A DNA stretch of 64,000 nt from Chaetomium olivaceum (lineage: Eukaryota > Ascomycota > Sordariomycetes > Sordariales > Chaetomiaceae). Position 1 is the stretch's first letter. Every line of letters begins with the position of its first letter. The stretch lies in contig JAYWVB010000004.1 of the NCBI GenBank assembly GCA_039881045.1, positions 496,001 through 560,000 on the forward strand, in the 5' to 3' direction. Under the pieces are notes generated by a model, which made no database searches, was not told the origin of the DNA, and worked only from the letters and a program-made list of their open reading frames with translations. Shown in pieces: positions 22,390-34,671 of this stretch. The position numbers and the translations under genes are program-made.

Positions 22390-23441
22390 ATGCAAAAAGC
22401 ACGCGGAGAACATCTCTATCTTCTGTTGGCCTAGATGGATGTGGCACCCGTGAAAGCCATAGCTTCCTCGGGTCATCCGAAGAGCGCCAGCGGTCTCGTC
22501 AGTGGAAAACGCCACATGAATTGTTTAAACTTTTCACATTTCATGTCATCCTCCTCGTTGCCAACCTTGTGCTATTTGGGTTCGCTGTATATGTTAACAG
22601 CAGGTCGCCCAACACAGGCACACTTGGCTCTCACCATGCTGCCTCCCTATACATTAGATCACTTGTGATTTGGTGCGACTAACTGGAGGACAATGTCGTT
22701 AACTTTAGTTTCACCAGCTATATTTCAAGTTGCAATCCAGTTTGAGAACCGTCACTTCAATGTGCGGTCAATCTACACCTCGAATGGGTCTGTGAACACA
22801 AAAAAGTCCAACGTGGCTTTCTCAGGGCCGCTTCGTCCTGAGCTGGAGGAGGTCTGGACTGAGATGCTAGCGTGTCAGTTCATCCTCCGGCACTTGCTGC
22901 GTCATTTCACTTACCGTTGCACGTAGACCAAAACTTTCGGGTGCAGGAGCATGAGCTCGGCGAGTTCAAAGATCAAAAGAGTCTCATCAAGCTCAGCAAC
23001 GGCAGCAGATTCTACATGACGGTTGCAGTGCAACATGCAATTCACTGCGTCCAGAGGCTTAATCATTATGTCTACAAAGACCATTATTATTCTGGGTTGT
23101 CCGACAACGATGCCTTTGCGTTGAAACAGCATGCTGAACACTGCTTGGACTGGCTTCGACAGTACGTCCAATGCAACGCTGACACTACACTGATACCCAT
23201 CCGATGGGCGTCAAGGTGAGCCTTGAACTAGGTTACGCCCATTCCCTCTACCATATCTTGTGCTCAAGTTGCCTTTTGCTAACTGCCGAGCCATAGCGTT
23301 CCAGGACCTGTCTCTAAAGACTGGGGACACCACCGCTGTGTCGCCTGGAAGCCAGTTGTGGAGGCCCTGGCATCCCGTGCCTTTGATCCTCTTAGCCTGG
23401 CCTACTTGTTCGTCCGTACTTTGGTTAGTAAAGTCGCTTAG
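22390..23441 (+). CDS. UstYa/DUF3328-like protein, frame-disrupted 5' part
   Basis: UstYa-family proteins are membrane-anchored oxidases/cyclases of fungal peptide and other secondary-metabolite pathways. Seen: a single membrane segment (FTFHVILLVANLVLFGFAVYV), then the two diagnostic HxxHC motifs, QHAIHC and KQHAEHC. A C-terminal GHHRCVAW segment is reached after an intron. Confident introns: 22874-22926 (gtcagt..tag) and 23216-23296 (gtgagc..tag); stop TAG 23439-23441. ATG 22390 starts MQKARGEH but lies one frame off the following ESHSFLGSS region. The junction between the membrane segment (to about 22670) and SPAIFQVAIQFENRHF (from about 22710) is not cleanly spliced. So at least one indel is present. 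Family call is firm, integrity doubtful. Confidence 0.78.
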
Positions 23442-24894
23442 TGCTGTTGTCGCAGCACCGCCGTAGGTTTACTGACTGAGTCTTTGGGGCATCGGGGGAT
23501 CCCTATGCAGGTGCTTCCGGTGCGCAGACCGGAGCTACCGTTTTTCAGCATGGAGAAGATTTAATTGGCGGCGACCATAGACCTGACATCTAGGATCATA
23601 AACACGCAACCAGGTTCGTAGCTTACGACTTCGAGAGGAGGTTTCAGGTGAGGACAGCACGCCAGTTAGGTCCGCCGACGCAAACAGATGAGGCTTTCCA
23701 AGAAGAACAGGTAGTCCGAGCAATATACTGGATAGCTCTCAACAATTATCATCATGTATTGAATTGTTGAGACTAACCTGGCTCTAACATAGATGTGGGC
23801 CTCATCGGCTTTGTTGCCGGACGCGCAAAGTGTTAGAGGGGTTTCAGGGGTTGGACAAGAAGCTATGAAAAGGAGACCAGAGCCATGCCCGCCACTGAGG
23901 ACAGAGGCAGGAACAACATTCAATTGATGACTTCTGGCCTGCTCCGAGCATCTCAACCCAACGGCTGTAAGCTCCCATGATTTGTTAGATAGCCGTGGAA
24001 TTGTGGCTGTTGGTTTTCAACACCAGCCCATCACCACTCTTCAGACTCTGGCTTCTTCTTTTCCATAGAAAACTATTACCACCAGTTTCTTGCAGTTGCT
24101 CGTGGCACAACAAGAATGGCTGGATGCCAAACAGGAATCGTTCAGGAAGGCTACGCTCTGCTCTCTGCTGTTCTGTTCTGGGCGCCCAGTGCCACACCAC
24201 ATGATACCAGATCTTTCCCCAGGACTTGATTGAGGACTTTCGTCAAAAACAGTTGGCTCAAGTTGGAAGGCCCGGGAATTAGGTGCAGTACCCATCCACG
24301 GGTATGCATGGGTCGTCAAGCCTTTTTTGGGTGTTCCACTCTGCAAACCACGACGGCGGGGTCCAGTATGGCAAGCGCAAGCTGGAGGTCCTACAGAGAA
24401 AAGACGGAGGGGGCCAGGGCGTGCCGGGCTTGGAGCTTACGACAAGACAAACACACCATCTCCGGATGCGACGTTGTAGCAGCCGAGCCGCACGCACAGC
24501 TGGTGGCAGGGTAACCGATTAAGCCCAACATATTGATAAGATGACCCAGTCAGGCTCCTGCCCGATCGAGAGACGCCTGAAAAGGCGGCCTTTGCGCTCT
24601 TGTTTCTGTTGATGAGTTTTGGGGGCCAAATGGCGTGCGAACGAGCAACCTGCCCGATTAGCATTGGGAAGGACCGGCGGCCGCTTATCAATTGCTTTAA
24701 TTGATCACGGCTCAGCCCAACCGTCTCGCATCCTGTTGGATCTCCAGGAAGTTGTTGCCTTCTACAGGTAATGCGGATTCGGGCAACCATCGAGATGACC
24801 AGACATTTTAAATGCAGACCGCAGGCTCGCGAAAGCGCTGGCTCTTCGACTGGTATTGGCTACGTGCCGAAGGCTTGGCAGCGCGGAATTCGAG
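23442..24894. other. Gene-poor accessory stretch
   Basis: About 1.45 kb between the UstYa-like gene and the inverted-repeat element. Reading frames on both strands are short and none matches a family I recognise. Possibly decayed sequence. Confidence 0.45.
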
Positions 24895-25438
24895 CCGCTG
24901 TGTGCGGCAAACGCCAGGACCGTCTTGGCGCGTTTTTTTGGCTGGCACATCACCTGTAAATTTTTTGAAGAGCTGGATAGGGGCAAACAACTGGCGAAAT
25001 GGTAAATCCCTATAACAATCGCCCTACCGTATGCGCGCACCGCGCAGTCCTATAATCTAGTAGATCTAGCCCTCTAAAATCCAATTCTATTATACAATTA
25101 ATGGCGCGGATAAGGTGCGTGGAGATATTGATGATTGAACGTTGATTTTGCCAAGGAATCCGAGCAAAATGATCGAAAAGTTCTAAAAAATAGATAAATC
25201 TACTAATATCTCAACGTATACTATCCGCATTGTAAATCGGATGGTATAGTCAGATTCAGCGTAGTTAGGACTACAAAATGATATACGTATATAGTACGCG
25301 CATATCGTGATACGATTGATATGGCTTGGTTAGTCTTCTCATTGTTGATTTCCCTTTTCCAGCTCTTCAAAATTTAGAAGTGATGTGCCAGCCAAAAAAA
25401 CGCGCCAAGACGGTCCTGGCGTTTGCCGCACACAGCGG
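24895..25438. mobile_element. MITE-like element with about 80-bp terminal inverted repeats
   Basis: 544 bp. The left end (24895-24977) begins CCGCTGTGTGCGGCAAACG and recurs in inverse orientation at the right end (25359-25438). The two match almost base for base through the GGACCGTCTTGGCGCG core, the T run, GGCTGGCACATCAC and GAAGAGCTGGA. The interior (about 24980-25355) is AT-rich with no coding capacity, so the element is non-autonomous. No convincing target-site duplication is visible at the edges, so the exact ends may be a few bases off. A third copy of the end lies at 38229. The superfamily is not identifiable. Confidence 0.85.
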
Positions 25439-25737
25439 ACCAGTGACGCGGGCCGTGAAACTTGGCAGTCTTGGAAATGCTTGAATTAACTCCCCTCCTG
25501 CTTGGCACCCCCACGTACCCGCCCCCACCTGGCCCTCTTCTTCTTTCGGAACCACGAACGCAGATTCGGAACCCCTTCTGGTACGTACATGCCTAGCCAC
25601 ACGGATTGTACTACGTAGGTACTGTGTAAGGGCTTCTTCGCAAGCAGTAAGCACCTCCATCTGCATGCGGCTGCAGTCCCCCAAGGCGGCTGGGACTTCA
25701 AAATACAATCCGACCGATAAACACACACCGTCTCTGA
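25439..25737. other. Intergenic region
   Basis: Flank of the element leading to the methyltransferase remnant; no start codon for that gene is evident. Confidence 0.4.
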
Positions 25738-26223
25738 AACTGGAACTCCCAAGCTCTCGGTTCTAACATTCTTGAGATTGGCCCTGACCAAGGCAATTTT
25801 ACCGTTGCTCTAGCCGATGCTGTAGGGCCAGCTGGGCGTATTGTTGCCATTGACAATACACCTCCAGGCTATGGTAAGCTGATAGACAGAGCTGCTCCGT
25901 CTCTGCCGCGCCGACGGCGCCTGCTACCCTTTTTCTGACTTTTCTTTTAGTATTATTTGTTGTCTTTTCAAGAGAGAGCAAGCGAAAGGGGTCCATTAGC
26001 TGCCTTCTAGATCTACTAGTACCGTCATACAGAAGTGGCCCCTTTGCTGGCGTCTGAGTGTTCCAATTCAGATCTGAAGGCCGTACAGGTGAATGAAGGC
26101 GTCAGGCAAATGGTTTATGCTATGCGGGATGCTGTCACCGCTAGGGTGGCACGGCTCGACAGGGGCTTTGACGCTATGAGGGCTATGGATGTTTGGCTCG
26201 CGCGATTTGAACTGAGCAAATAG
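25738..26223 (+). pseudogene. SAM-dependent methyltransferase remnant
   Basis: The first segment (about 25750-25873) reads ...GSNILEIGPDQGNFTVALAD...GRIVAID..PPGYG. It holds class I SAM-binding motif I (LEIGPDQG) and the acidic residue of motif II, then reaches a donor-like gtaagc. A second segment (about 26080-26223) reads VRQMVYAMRDAV...RAMDVWLARF and ends with TAG. This resembles the C-terminus of fungal methyltransferases beginning with the same motif I. The central catalytic core normally found between these (well over 100 residues) is absent; only about 200 bp of non-homologous sequence separates them. There is also no N-terminal start. It is therefore a deletion remnant. Confidence 0.65.
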
Positions 26224-26374
26224 GAGAGGCTTCCATGTCATGAGCACATGTCCAACACTAGCACTTCAATTTCTGATCATGTTCATGCACTGCCGCGGGA
26301 CAGAGCGAGATAACTTTCAATTCTTCGGGTTTAGCGTAGCGCAATAGCTAAGCACGTGCTAAGGCACACCCCCG

Positions 26375-28192
26375 TCATTCCTCAGGAAAGACAGGGTTGA
26401 TCCTGTCCGGACTGATCTCGTGTTCCATAGCCGTCGCTCCAGCTTCCGTGGCGTCGGAAGGGACGGTGATTACCGAGATAATCACAAGTCCGAGCATGAA
26501 GCAAGCTGCTGCGATGAGGAATGGCATCCCGACCCATGCCTCTGAGTCTCCTAAGCTCATACCCCAACGGAAGGCTGCCGCAAACAGAGGCTCACCGGCT
26601 ATTACGCCGGTGTATGACAAGACAGAAATAACAGTGTAAAGGGTTCCGAGATGTCTGCTCCACCATGCCAGTGACTAAACTTCGCGCTGGGACTGCGAAA
26701 GCGTAGCCGCAAGAATAGACGACCTGCCCGAGAACTAAGGACATCCAGGAGCGGGCTCTGAAAACCGTTGCAGAACCGATGACGAGAAAAAAGCCGCTGA
26801 GCTGCGCAATGCGTTTATCTTTGACAGTTTCGTGTACACCTGGTCGTTGCATCAAGAAGCTGGACAAGGCCGGTATGAGGAATGTGAGGACCATGAAGTT
26901 GACGCCAGAGCCTAGCGAGCTAATGAAAGCGGCCTATTATGGTTGTTCATTAGCCTTCTCACTTTAGATGATCATGTCCACACTCGGCAACTCACTTCTC
27001 CGACGGTCCACCCCAAGCGTTTAGCAGCATACTGCAGTATCAGCAGTGCATCTGCTTGCTCTCCAAGGTGGAAGAGGAAAAAGCACAAAAGACAAAGGAC
27101 AAGTTCGGCGTTTTTTGCCATCCACCAACACGGCAACATGGACGCTTTCAGACGCTCCCGCACATGGCCATGGATGTCTTTCCTGGCGCCGTGAGCTCTC
27201 GTCTCGATGACGGCTCCAGCTTCTTCACTAGGTGCTCGTGTCGAAGAGAGCGGTGATAAGGTCTCCGGAACAAAAACCAACGCGACAAAGAACCCAGTCG
27301 CCATGAAGGCCAGTCCAATCGCCATGGGTATCCATGGACTTGTCGATATTAGGACACCGCCAACGGGCACAAAAACGAAACGGGATAATAACGTTGCCGC
27401 CTGGACTTGTGCAAATGCGTTGGTTCTGAACTTGTGTAAGGAATGAGTACCAATTTGTCCGGTGGTAATTTACATACCTTTGCTCAGCCGGGCAGATGTC
27501 AGCGACAAGAGCAAATGAAACGGATGAGAAGGTCGCGGCGCCCCCGCCGATAAGCTGCCACAATCCGCCAAACCACACAGCTCGCACCGGGAAGGAGTCG
27601 GAAACCCAATCTAGGTTAGGAAAGTTAGAATTTGGAAGACCAGAAATCGAAGCTAAAGGACATGGAGATTTGGGCAGCTCACAGACGACTCGGATCCAGA
27701 CATCGTTCAGGAAGCAGCCCACGATTGCGAGCAAAAAGATCTTCTTGCGCCCGATACGGCCAGCAAGTGTGCCGTAGGGAACGGCTAGAATCATGCCTGG
27801 AGTTACATGATGATCCATTGTCAGTCAACAAAAGATGTGGAATCGTGTACGTCGCGCAGCTCGTACCAGGGAGAGCCTCAAAGACATCCTTCCACGCATT
27901 GATATGCGCAACCTCGCTTTGGACGGGTTCTATTTTGCACTCGCCACGACGCGGGGGCAACGATGGTGGAGTGCTACTAGCATAATACTTGGCACACACG
28001 ATATCCTGAAGAATCGCGGTCTGGGGGGGCGAGGGTAATACGGCTTCCCATGTTGAGGATAAGCAAAGCGGCCGCGGTGGACAGGATAGTGTGCAAAGCG
28101 CTCGGGCGGCCAGTCTTTGCGACCGGTGTTTGAGAAACGGTGAGATGGGGGCCCAGCAACCTGGTTTCTTCGTCTACTTGGTTGTCATTCAT
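26375..28192 (-). CDS. MFS transporter, two frameshifts
   Basis: Major facilitator superfamily membrane transporter. ATG at 28192 starts MNDNQVDEETRLLG. The MFS loop 2-3 signature GRIGRKK follows GMILAVPYGTLA. Further membrane segments include IPMAIGLAFMATGFFVAL, LVLCLLCFFLFHLG and MPFLIAAACFMLGLVIISV; stop TCA (TGA) at 26375-26377. Introns: 27797-27866 (gtacga..cag), one after RVV (gtctgt..tag), one after PAEQR (gtatgt..aag) and one after GWTVGE (gtgagt..tag). Two frame breaks: one extra base in a C7 run (NMGSRITLAP|QTAILQDI, near 28040) and a loss after MVEQ near 26650. The N-terminal part between LPPRR and VAHINAWKDVFEALP resembles the siderophore/multidrug-like class; substrate unknown. 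Neighbours suggest a metabolite exporter. Confidence 0.8.
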
Positions 28193-28710
28193 TTTGTTCA
28201 AAGGTCCTGGGAGATAGGGAGAAGGTTACGATATGAAATGTGAATATAAAACCAAAATATTTGTTACTGGTGTCGACGGCAGATTTGCGCGGCCTGGGAC
28301 TGCGTGTGGTCTGCAAACAGAGCTGGAGTTCTTCCACCCGCTATTTCCTATTGGGTGCCATACGAGGTAGGCTGGTTGTTTCGTGTGTGGCACCTTCCGA
28401 ATCTAGAATACAATAGAGAGAAATCTGGACCAACATGCCAACATTGCCAACCTGGAATCCCCCGATGCCTGGTAAAGCGGGGTTTAGATACGGACACAAA
28501 GATGGTTAACCACCCTGCTCCGGAAGCTTCCCAACAAGTCCAGACCTACCTAACTCAAGTGCCCGCTGCTCAACATCGCGAGCCAAACTTAGATCGAACT
28601 ATTGCTCTTGAGAGCACCTAACCGCCAACGACGAGTGCTGCAGCATCACAGACGACTGCAAATGACCTCAAGCGAGCGCAAACGACTGCACTCCAACGAA
28701 TTTGAACAAA
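28193..28710. promoter_or_regulatory. Shared promoter region of divergent MFS and ABC transporter genes
   Basis: 518 bp between start codons of two divergently transcribed transporter genes. It must contain both promoters and could co-regulate them. No specific operator recognised. Confidence 0.5.
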
Positions 28711-31700
28711 ATGGCAACTTCTCCATTACTAGGCAGCTGCCCACTTGATGCGGACGACCAGTTCGGCCCTCGAGTAAACGTCATTTGTCGCGCTTTTGAC
28801 TTCACGCTACAGTTTGAAGATGGATTTTTTGTCGCTCTCCCCGCTGCCGTCTTTCTTCTTTTTTCGCTGCCGCGGCTCCTGGCGCTGTGGAAGACGCCAA
28901 CCAAGATGGCTTCTCGTCGGCTGCTGGCGTGCAAGTTGGTAACAGATCCCAATCTTTTAAGATTACACGAACAAGTGTCGCCGCTGGCGGGCATTCCGTC
29001 AACCTCACTAATATTTCCGTAGGCTTTGCTTAGCTTCCTTTTTGGTTTACACCTTCTCTTCCTCCTCCTTGGGCCTCGCACAAAACTCTCCCTCCCCCGG
29101 CATCCCTAAGCACAGCGGCAATCCTGGCAGCCATCGTCCTATCCTTTATGGAAGACCGACGCTCCGTCCGACCCTCGGATTTGTTGGTTCTCTACTTTTC
29201 CGCATCTACCATTCTTTCCATACCACGACTACGCTCGCTTTGGCTCATCACCCTTTCCTCCGCTGCAGCCGGTAGGGTGATATGGACCATCATCTTCATC
29301 GTCACCGTGGTTGCTGTTTTTCTCGAGTCTCGGGGAAAGACGGTGTTTCTACGGCCGACCTTTCAACACAATGTCACAAAAGAGCAAGCTGCTGGTTTCT
29401 GGAGTCGAAGCTTTTTCGTCTGGTTACTCCCGTTCTTCCGAGTCGGGTACTTTCACATACTCAGTCTCGGAGATGTCCCAAGAATCGACAATGATCTTGC
29501 TGAGGAAGCTGCCTGGACACGCTTGTATGCATGCTGGCTTCGTACTGCAGGTCGCCACCGCTTAATTCGTGCCGCCTTCGCTGCAAACGCGTCGCCTTTC
29601 TTTTCTGCGGTTCTTCCACGCCTTGCTCTGTCTGCGTTCGTCCTTTGCCAACCATTTCTCATCGAGACCGCCGTCTCCAGCCTCGCAACTCCAGCCCAAA
29701 AGAGCCAAGAGGAGTATGGCGATGCTCTGGTTGGCGCTTTCGTCTTCACGTACCTTGGCATCGCCGTAAGTCGCCTTACTCGGTACGATAATGCTCGCTT
29801 TGGCTGATTGAGTCAACACAGGTTTCACGAGCCATATATTGGCGTCAGACAAATCGCATGATAACAAGGATACGATCAGGCCTCATCGCTATGGTATATC
29901 GGCACACTACTGCCCTACGGGCTGTGGACGTTCAGGACTCGGCGGCAATTACCCTGATGGGTACGGATGTGGAGCGCATTGTACAAGCATTGAAATTCAT
30001 CCATGAAGTCTGGGCATCCATTCCTGAAATAGCGGTCGCCGTCTGGCTTCTGGCTCGTCAAATGTCCTTTGCTGCGTTTATGCCACTCATCGTTGCCTTA
30101 GGTCAGTCCGAAGAGTTGCACGCTGCTCTTCTCCTTCACGTCACTCGCTCTCTAACGCCTTCCCGTCCTTCCCCTGGAGGAAGGATTTCCTGGCTCGTCA
30201 TCCACCAACCCATTCTTGCAAATCTCGGTCAACCCTGCTAATACCATTTTCAGCATCGGTAGCTGGAGCATCATTTGTCGGGGCGCGGTCTGGCCCTGCG
30301 CAGAAGGCGTGGAACGAGCGCGTTGAGAAGAGAATCACAGTCACGACCAAGATGATCAGCAGCATGAAAGTTGTCAAGATGTTAGGCTGGTCAGATGTGC
30401 TGGGTGACATCGTTCGTGACTTGCGAAAAGCTGAGATACGCACCTCGGAGAGGTTCCGTTACCTCCGCATCTGGCAAATTCTGTTTGGTAAGCCATGGTA
30501 CACGTACATAATAATCCTTTCTCAAGCTCATAACATATTTAGGAAATGTGCCTACCACGCTTGCTCCCCGCAACCTTTGGCGTATATGCCATCATTGCGG
30601 CTGTCAAGAGAGACGAGAGCCTGTTATCAGCGCAGGCCTTCACCTCGCTTGCTCTCATCAGCCTAGTCACAAGCCCCCTGATTACCTTCTGCCAAGCCTT
30701 GCCATCTTGTATCCAGGCTGCGGCATGCTTTTCGCGCATCGAATCATACTGCTCCCGGCAGGCGTTGTCTCCACACATGGAACGCTCCGAGGGAGCCATT
30801 GAGAGCAGCATTCCGCTAAGAGACCGAAGGCCCACACGCTTCGCTTCGGGGAGACCAGACGATATTGTGGCCTCGTTTCTGTCAGCCGATATATCTTGGT
30901 TGTCAGATGCTACCGAACCCGTGCTGCGCAACCTCAATCTGAACGTCAAGTCCGGATTCACAGCCATTGTCGGCCCGGTTGGTTCGGGAAAATCCACACT
31001 GCTCGAGACTTTGATCGGAGAAACCATCATCTCCCGAGGACGTGTCGTGTCCAACATATCCAAGGTTGCCTTTTGCTCGCAGTTTCCTTGGATTACTGAC
31101 GATACCATTAAACATAATATCGTCGGCACCACCAACCTGGAGTTTGACCCCAAGTGGTATGAGTTCTCTGTTGCGTCATGTGGACTCCAACAAGATCTGG
31201 CGGGGCTACCTGCTGGTGATCAGACCGTGGCAGGGAGCAATGGTCTAGCCTTGAGTGGGAGGACAGCGGCAACGAGTGGTTTGTGACACCAACATTCTTC
31301 AGGAGGATGCCATATGCTGTTGTTAAGACTAACGTCCCGGCAAAGGCACTTGCTCGGGCTGTTTACTCACGACTTCCCGTCATCATTCTAGACGACGTGA
31401 CAAGCGGTCTCGATCCCACGATGGTCAACTTCATTCTCACCCAGCTCTTCAGTCCCCAAGGCCACTTTCGCAAATCCGGTACATCTATATACTTGCCACA
31501 CACAATAGTAAGTGTGGACCACTTTGGCAAGCCAGGTCTGCAGCTAAGTAAATATAGGGAGCGTTCTTCCGTATATGGATGAGATCATTGTCATGGACAA
31601 CGGCGTGGTGGTCAATTTGGGCTCGTATACTGATATTCGATTGACAATGGGCGAGCTGGCAGGGTCTGAAGATGTTACGGAAGAAAGCAGCAACGGGGAC

Positions 31701-33990
31701 TTGGTGGGACAGGGCCGTATCCAGCATCAATCGACCGCGATTGCACCCACCATCACCCAACAAACCTCAGCAGCGAACTCACAAGAGCTGAATCTGCAGC
31801 GGCGCCAAGGAAGTTGGTCTGTCTACGCGTATTACTGTCGAAGTGCTGGAACCATCCACACAGTCTTTTGGGTTGTTTTCACCCTCGTTGGGGCTGTGTC
31901 CTCAAATTACATGAGTATACTCTCTACAGCCCTGGAATGCATTGTTGTACGAACCGCTAACTTTGTGATCAGCGATCTGGATTGAAAGATGGTCGGATGC
32001 AAATAGAACCTCGCCTAACCAGCAGCTGGGTTTTTACCTCGGCATCTACGCGATGTTGAGTGGGATGGCTACGCTTTGCACGGCAGGCGAATGCTGGTTT
32101 GTAAAACCATGGTACCATCCGAGGACCTTGACTCAACTGACCATTGTTTGAAAGGATATTCATCATCAGTATCATCACGAAGACTGCCTTACACTTGCAC
32201 CTTGAGCTCTTGCATGCCGTTCTAGCGTATGTCGAAGACATTTAGCTTTCCAGAACCGTGCTAACGACCTTTTTGCTCAGAGCGCCATTCGCATTCTTTC
32301 AAAGTACTAACACCGGCTCAATCGCAAACAGGTATTGTACTGGGCTGTCCGTTAGCTCTTGACTGGTCTCCCGTCTCTGACAGACAACATGTACATAGGT
32401 TCAGTCAAGACATGGACCTCATTGACATGACGCTCCCGTCGAATGCCATTCAGTTTACATCAGGTAAGTGCATTCTTGATTCAGTGCGGCAGTGTCACTC
32501 CATGTCGTCCCGCTTATTGAAACGTTGATATGTGTAGCTGCAGCGTACTGCCTCGCGCAGCTGGTCATTCTATGCATTCTTGGTAAATACCTGGCAGCCG
32601 TGGTTCCTATCCTGGCCGCAGTCCTCTTCATTGTCCAGAGAATCTATCTTCGCTCCTCCCGGCAACTTCGCCTCCTCGACATCGAAGCCAAAGCGCCCCT
32701 GTATCAGATTTTCATTGAGACGATTCGAGGCATTCCAACTATCCGGTCGTTTCACTGCCAAAGTCTGTTTCACAGTAAGCACCAGGCGATACTTAATGAC
32801 GCTCAGAAGCCATTCTACATGCTGCTGTGCATCCAGCAGTGGCTCGCCCTGGTGTTGGATTTGATTGTGGGCGCAATTGCGGTCGCGATTGTTGTAATTG
32901 CAACTTCCTTGTCTAACAGTATAAGTGCCGGTGCCATCGGCGTCGGCTTTGTCCTAATACTGCAATTCAACGAGATGCTTACGCAAACGCTCCAATCCTG
33001 GACGAGACTGGAAACATCGATTGGAGCTGTCGCGCGGGTCCAGAAGTTCGTAGCAGAGACGCCTTCTGAACCTACTGGGACGGCGGTCTTGCCTGCTGGC
33101 TGGCCTGCGCGAGGGGCAATTAGTTTCGACAAGATCGTTGCCGGCTACCCGTATGCGACACAGTCCCTTGCCACATGGTGCCTGAAACCATTTCTCATAG
33201 CCGTAGGGCGCTGACAAATCTTCCAGATCTAACAACAAGGTTATTCTGTCCGACATTAACCTGCACGTCTCTCCCGGCGAGAAGCTCGCGGTTTGCGGAG
33301 CCTCGGGCAGCGGGAAGACGTCGCTCATCATGACGCTCTTGCGCATGACAAACCTGCACCAGGGCGCGATAACAATCGACGACATGGATATTTCGAAGCT
33401 GGCCGGAGCGACGTCCGTGCCAAGATTAACGTTGTTCCTCAAGAAGCGTTTTTCCTGCCTGGAACCATCCGGTTCAACCTCGACCCCCAGGGGCGTGCGT
33501 CCGAAAACGCTATCGAGGCTGCAATTCGCAGAGTCGGGCTCTGGGGGCGGATTACGAGGGCGGAAGCTGGACTGGACATGGAACTGCTGGCGTCCGAGTG
33601 GTCCCAGGGCGAGATGCAGCTCTTGTGTCTGGCGCGGGCTCTGCTTGTGCCCAGCAAGATCCTGATCCTGGACGAGGCGACAAGCAGGTACAAAGCCACA
33701 CCCCGTGCAACCGCATTCTAGCGGCCTTGTTTCATCGAGAGGAAGCTGAGAATATGTGTCTGTACAGTGTCGACGAAAAAACAGAGGCGATTATGCAGGA
33801 GGTGATTGACAGCGAATGGCGGCAGCACACGGTCATCTCAGTGCTCCATCGGTTCGCGCACATCAATCGGTTTGACCGGGTAGCCGTTCTGCGCTGCGGT
33901 CAGCTCGTCGAATGTGACACGCCACAAGCGCTGCTGAGTCGCCAGTCTGAGTTCTTGGAGCTGTACCGAGCGTACAACCGCGGATTCTAG
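28711..33990 (+). CDS. ABCC-type multidrug resistance ABC transporter, several frameshifts
   Basis: Full-length ABC exporter with N-terminal TMD0, TMD1-NBD1-TMD2-NBD2. NBD1: Walker A GPVGSGKST (about 30970), signature read as LSG-GQRQRV once one base is dropped near 31260, Walker B VIILDD, and H-loop ATHN after a further one-base correction. NBD2: Walker A GASGSGKTS (33297), signature SQGEMQLLCLARALL, Walker B ILILDEATS, H-loop ISVLHRF, stop TAG 33988-33990. TMD2 exons include IWIERWSDANRTS and SIANRFSQDMDLIDMTLP. About ten short introns are visible (e.g. gtaagt..tag near 31505-31558). Frame breaks also occur in TMD0 (near 29080) and after DISKLAG (near 33400). Indels may be errors, or the gene may be decaying. 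Probable role is efflux of toxic compounds or metabolites. Confidence 0.82.
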
Positions 33991-34671
33991 CGACCATGCG
34001 AGGCCTACAAAGGCCTAGGGCTATACGCGCTCAAGCTTCCAAGTGGAGAAAAGGCCCGGCGCTCAATAATTGTTGTGCCATAGGTTAGAGATACGATAGA
34101 TGCTTTGGGAACACACGACCCCTCCGTGATCTGTATCTCATTTACATACCACACCCGTGACTGTGGCGAATCTAATAATAAGCCCCAGATATCTGCAGCG
34201 ACTTTTCCATGAAGTGCGCTATAGTAGCATACACTGTACATTTTCACAGTCAGTTATATTTATTTAATCCAACCTGACGACGACGGTACCATAATACAGC
34301 GTCCTCAGTCCACTTCAAGTTTCCTTCCAGAGCTGGTCAAGGCCATGGTGGACGAGAATATTGTACTGAAGGACGGGAACACCAAACTCAAGGGCGAGAG
34401 CATCAGGGTTAAGAACGAGAAGGCTAAAGTCCAGGGCGGCATGACGACGCTCGAGGCTAGCACCGTCGTCCACACCTTCCCTGCCTCGCCCTCTTCAGTC
34501 GGATGATGAACAATCGTCACCACACAATACACCCATCACCATTGTAGAGCTTTGGTTGACAAAGATCCGCTAACAAAAGCCATCCGCGACTATCGTAATC
34601 TCAGATCAGCTAAACACATCGACAACACAGAACCTAACAAACGGAAACTTCTGTCCCAACGCTTCTTCTAG
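33991..34671. other. Intergenic region
   Basis: A 60-codon open stretch at about 34325-34506 (+) reads like a charged helix (ELVKAMVDENIVLKDGNTKL) but has no clear start or homologue. The remainder is unremarkable. Confidence 0.4.

Noticed and set aside
24762..25040. Minus-strand reading frame across the left end of the inverted-repeat element
   Set aside because: Its recognisable part is simply the terminal repeat, and the same peptide appears at the right end in the other orientation.
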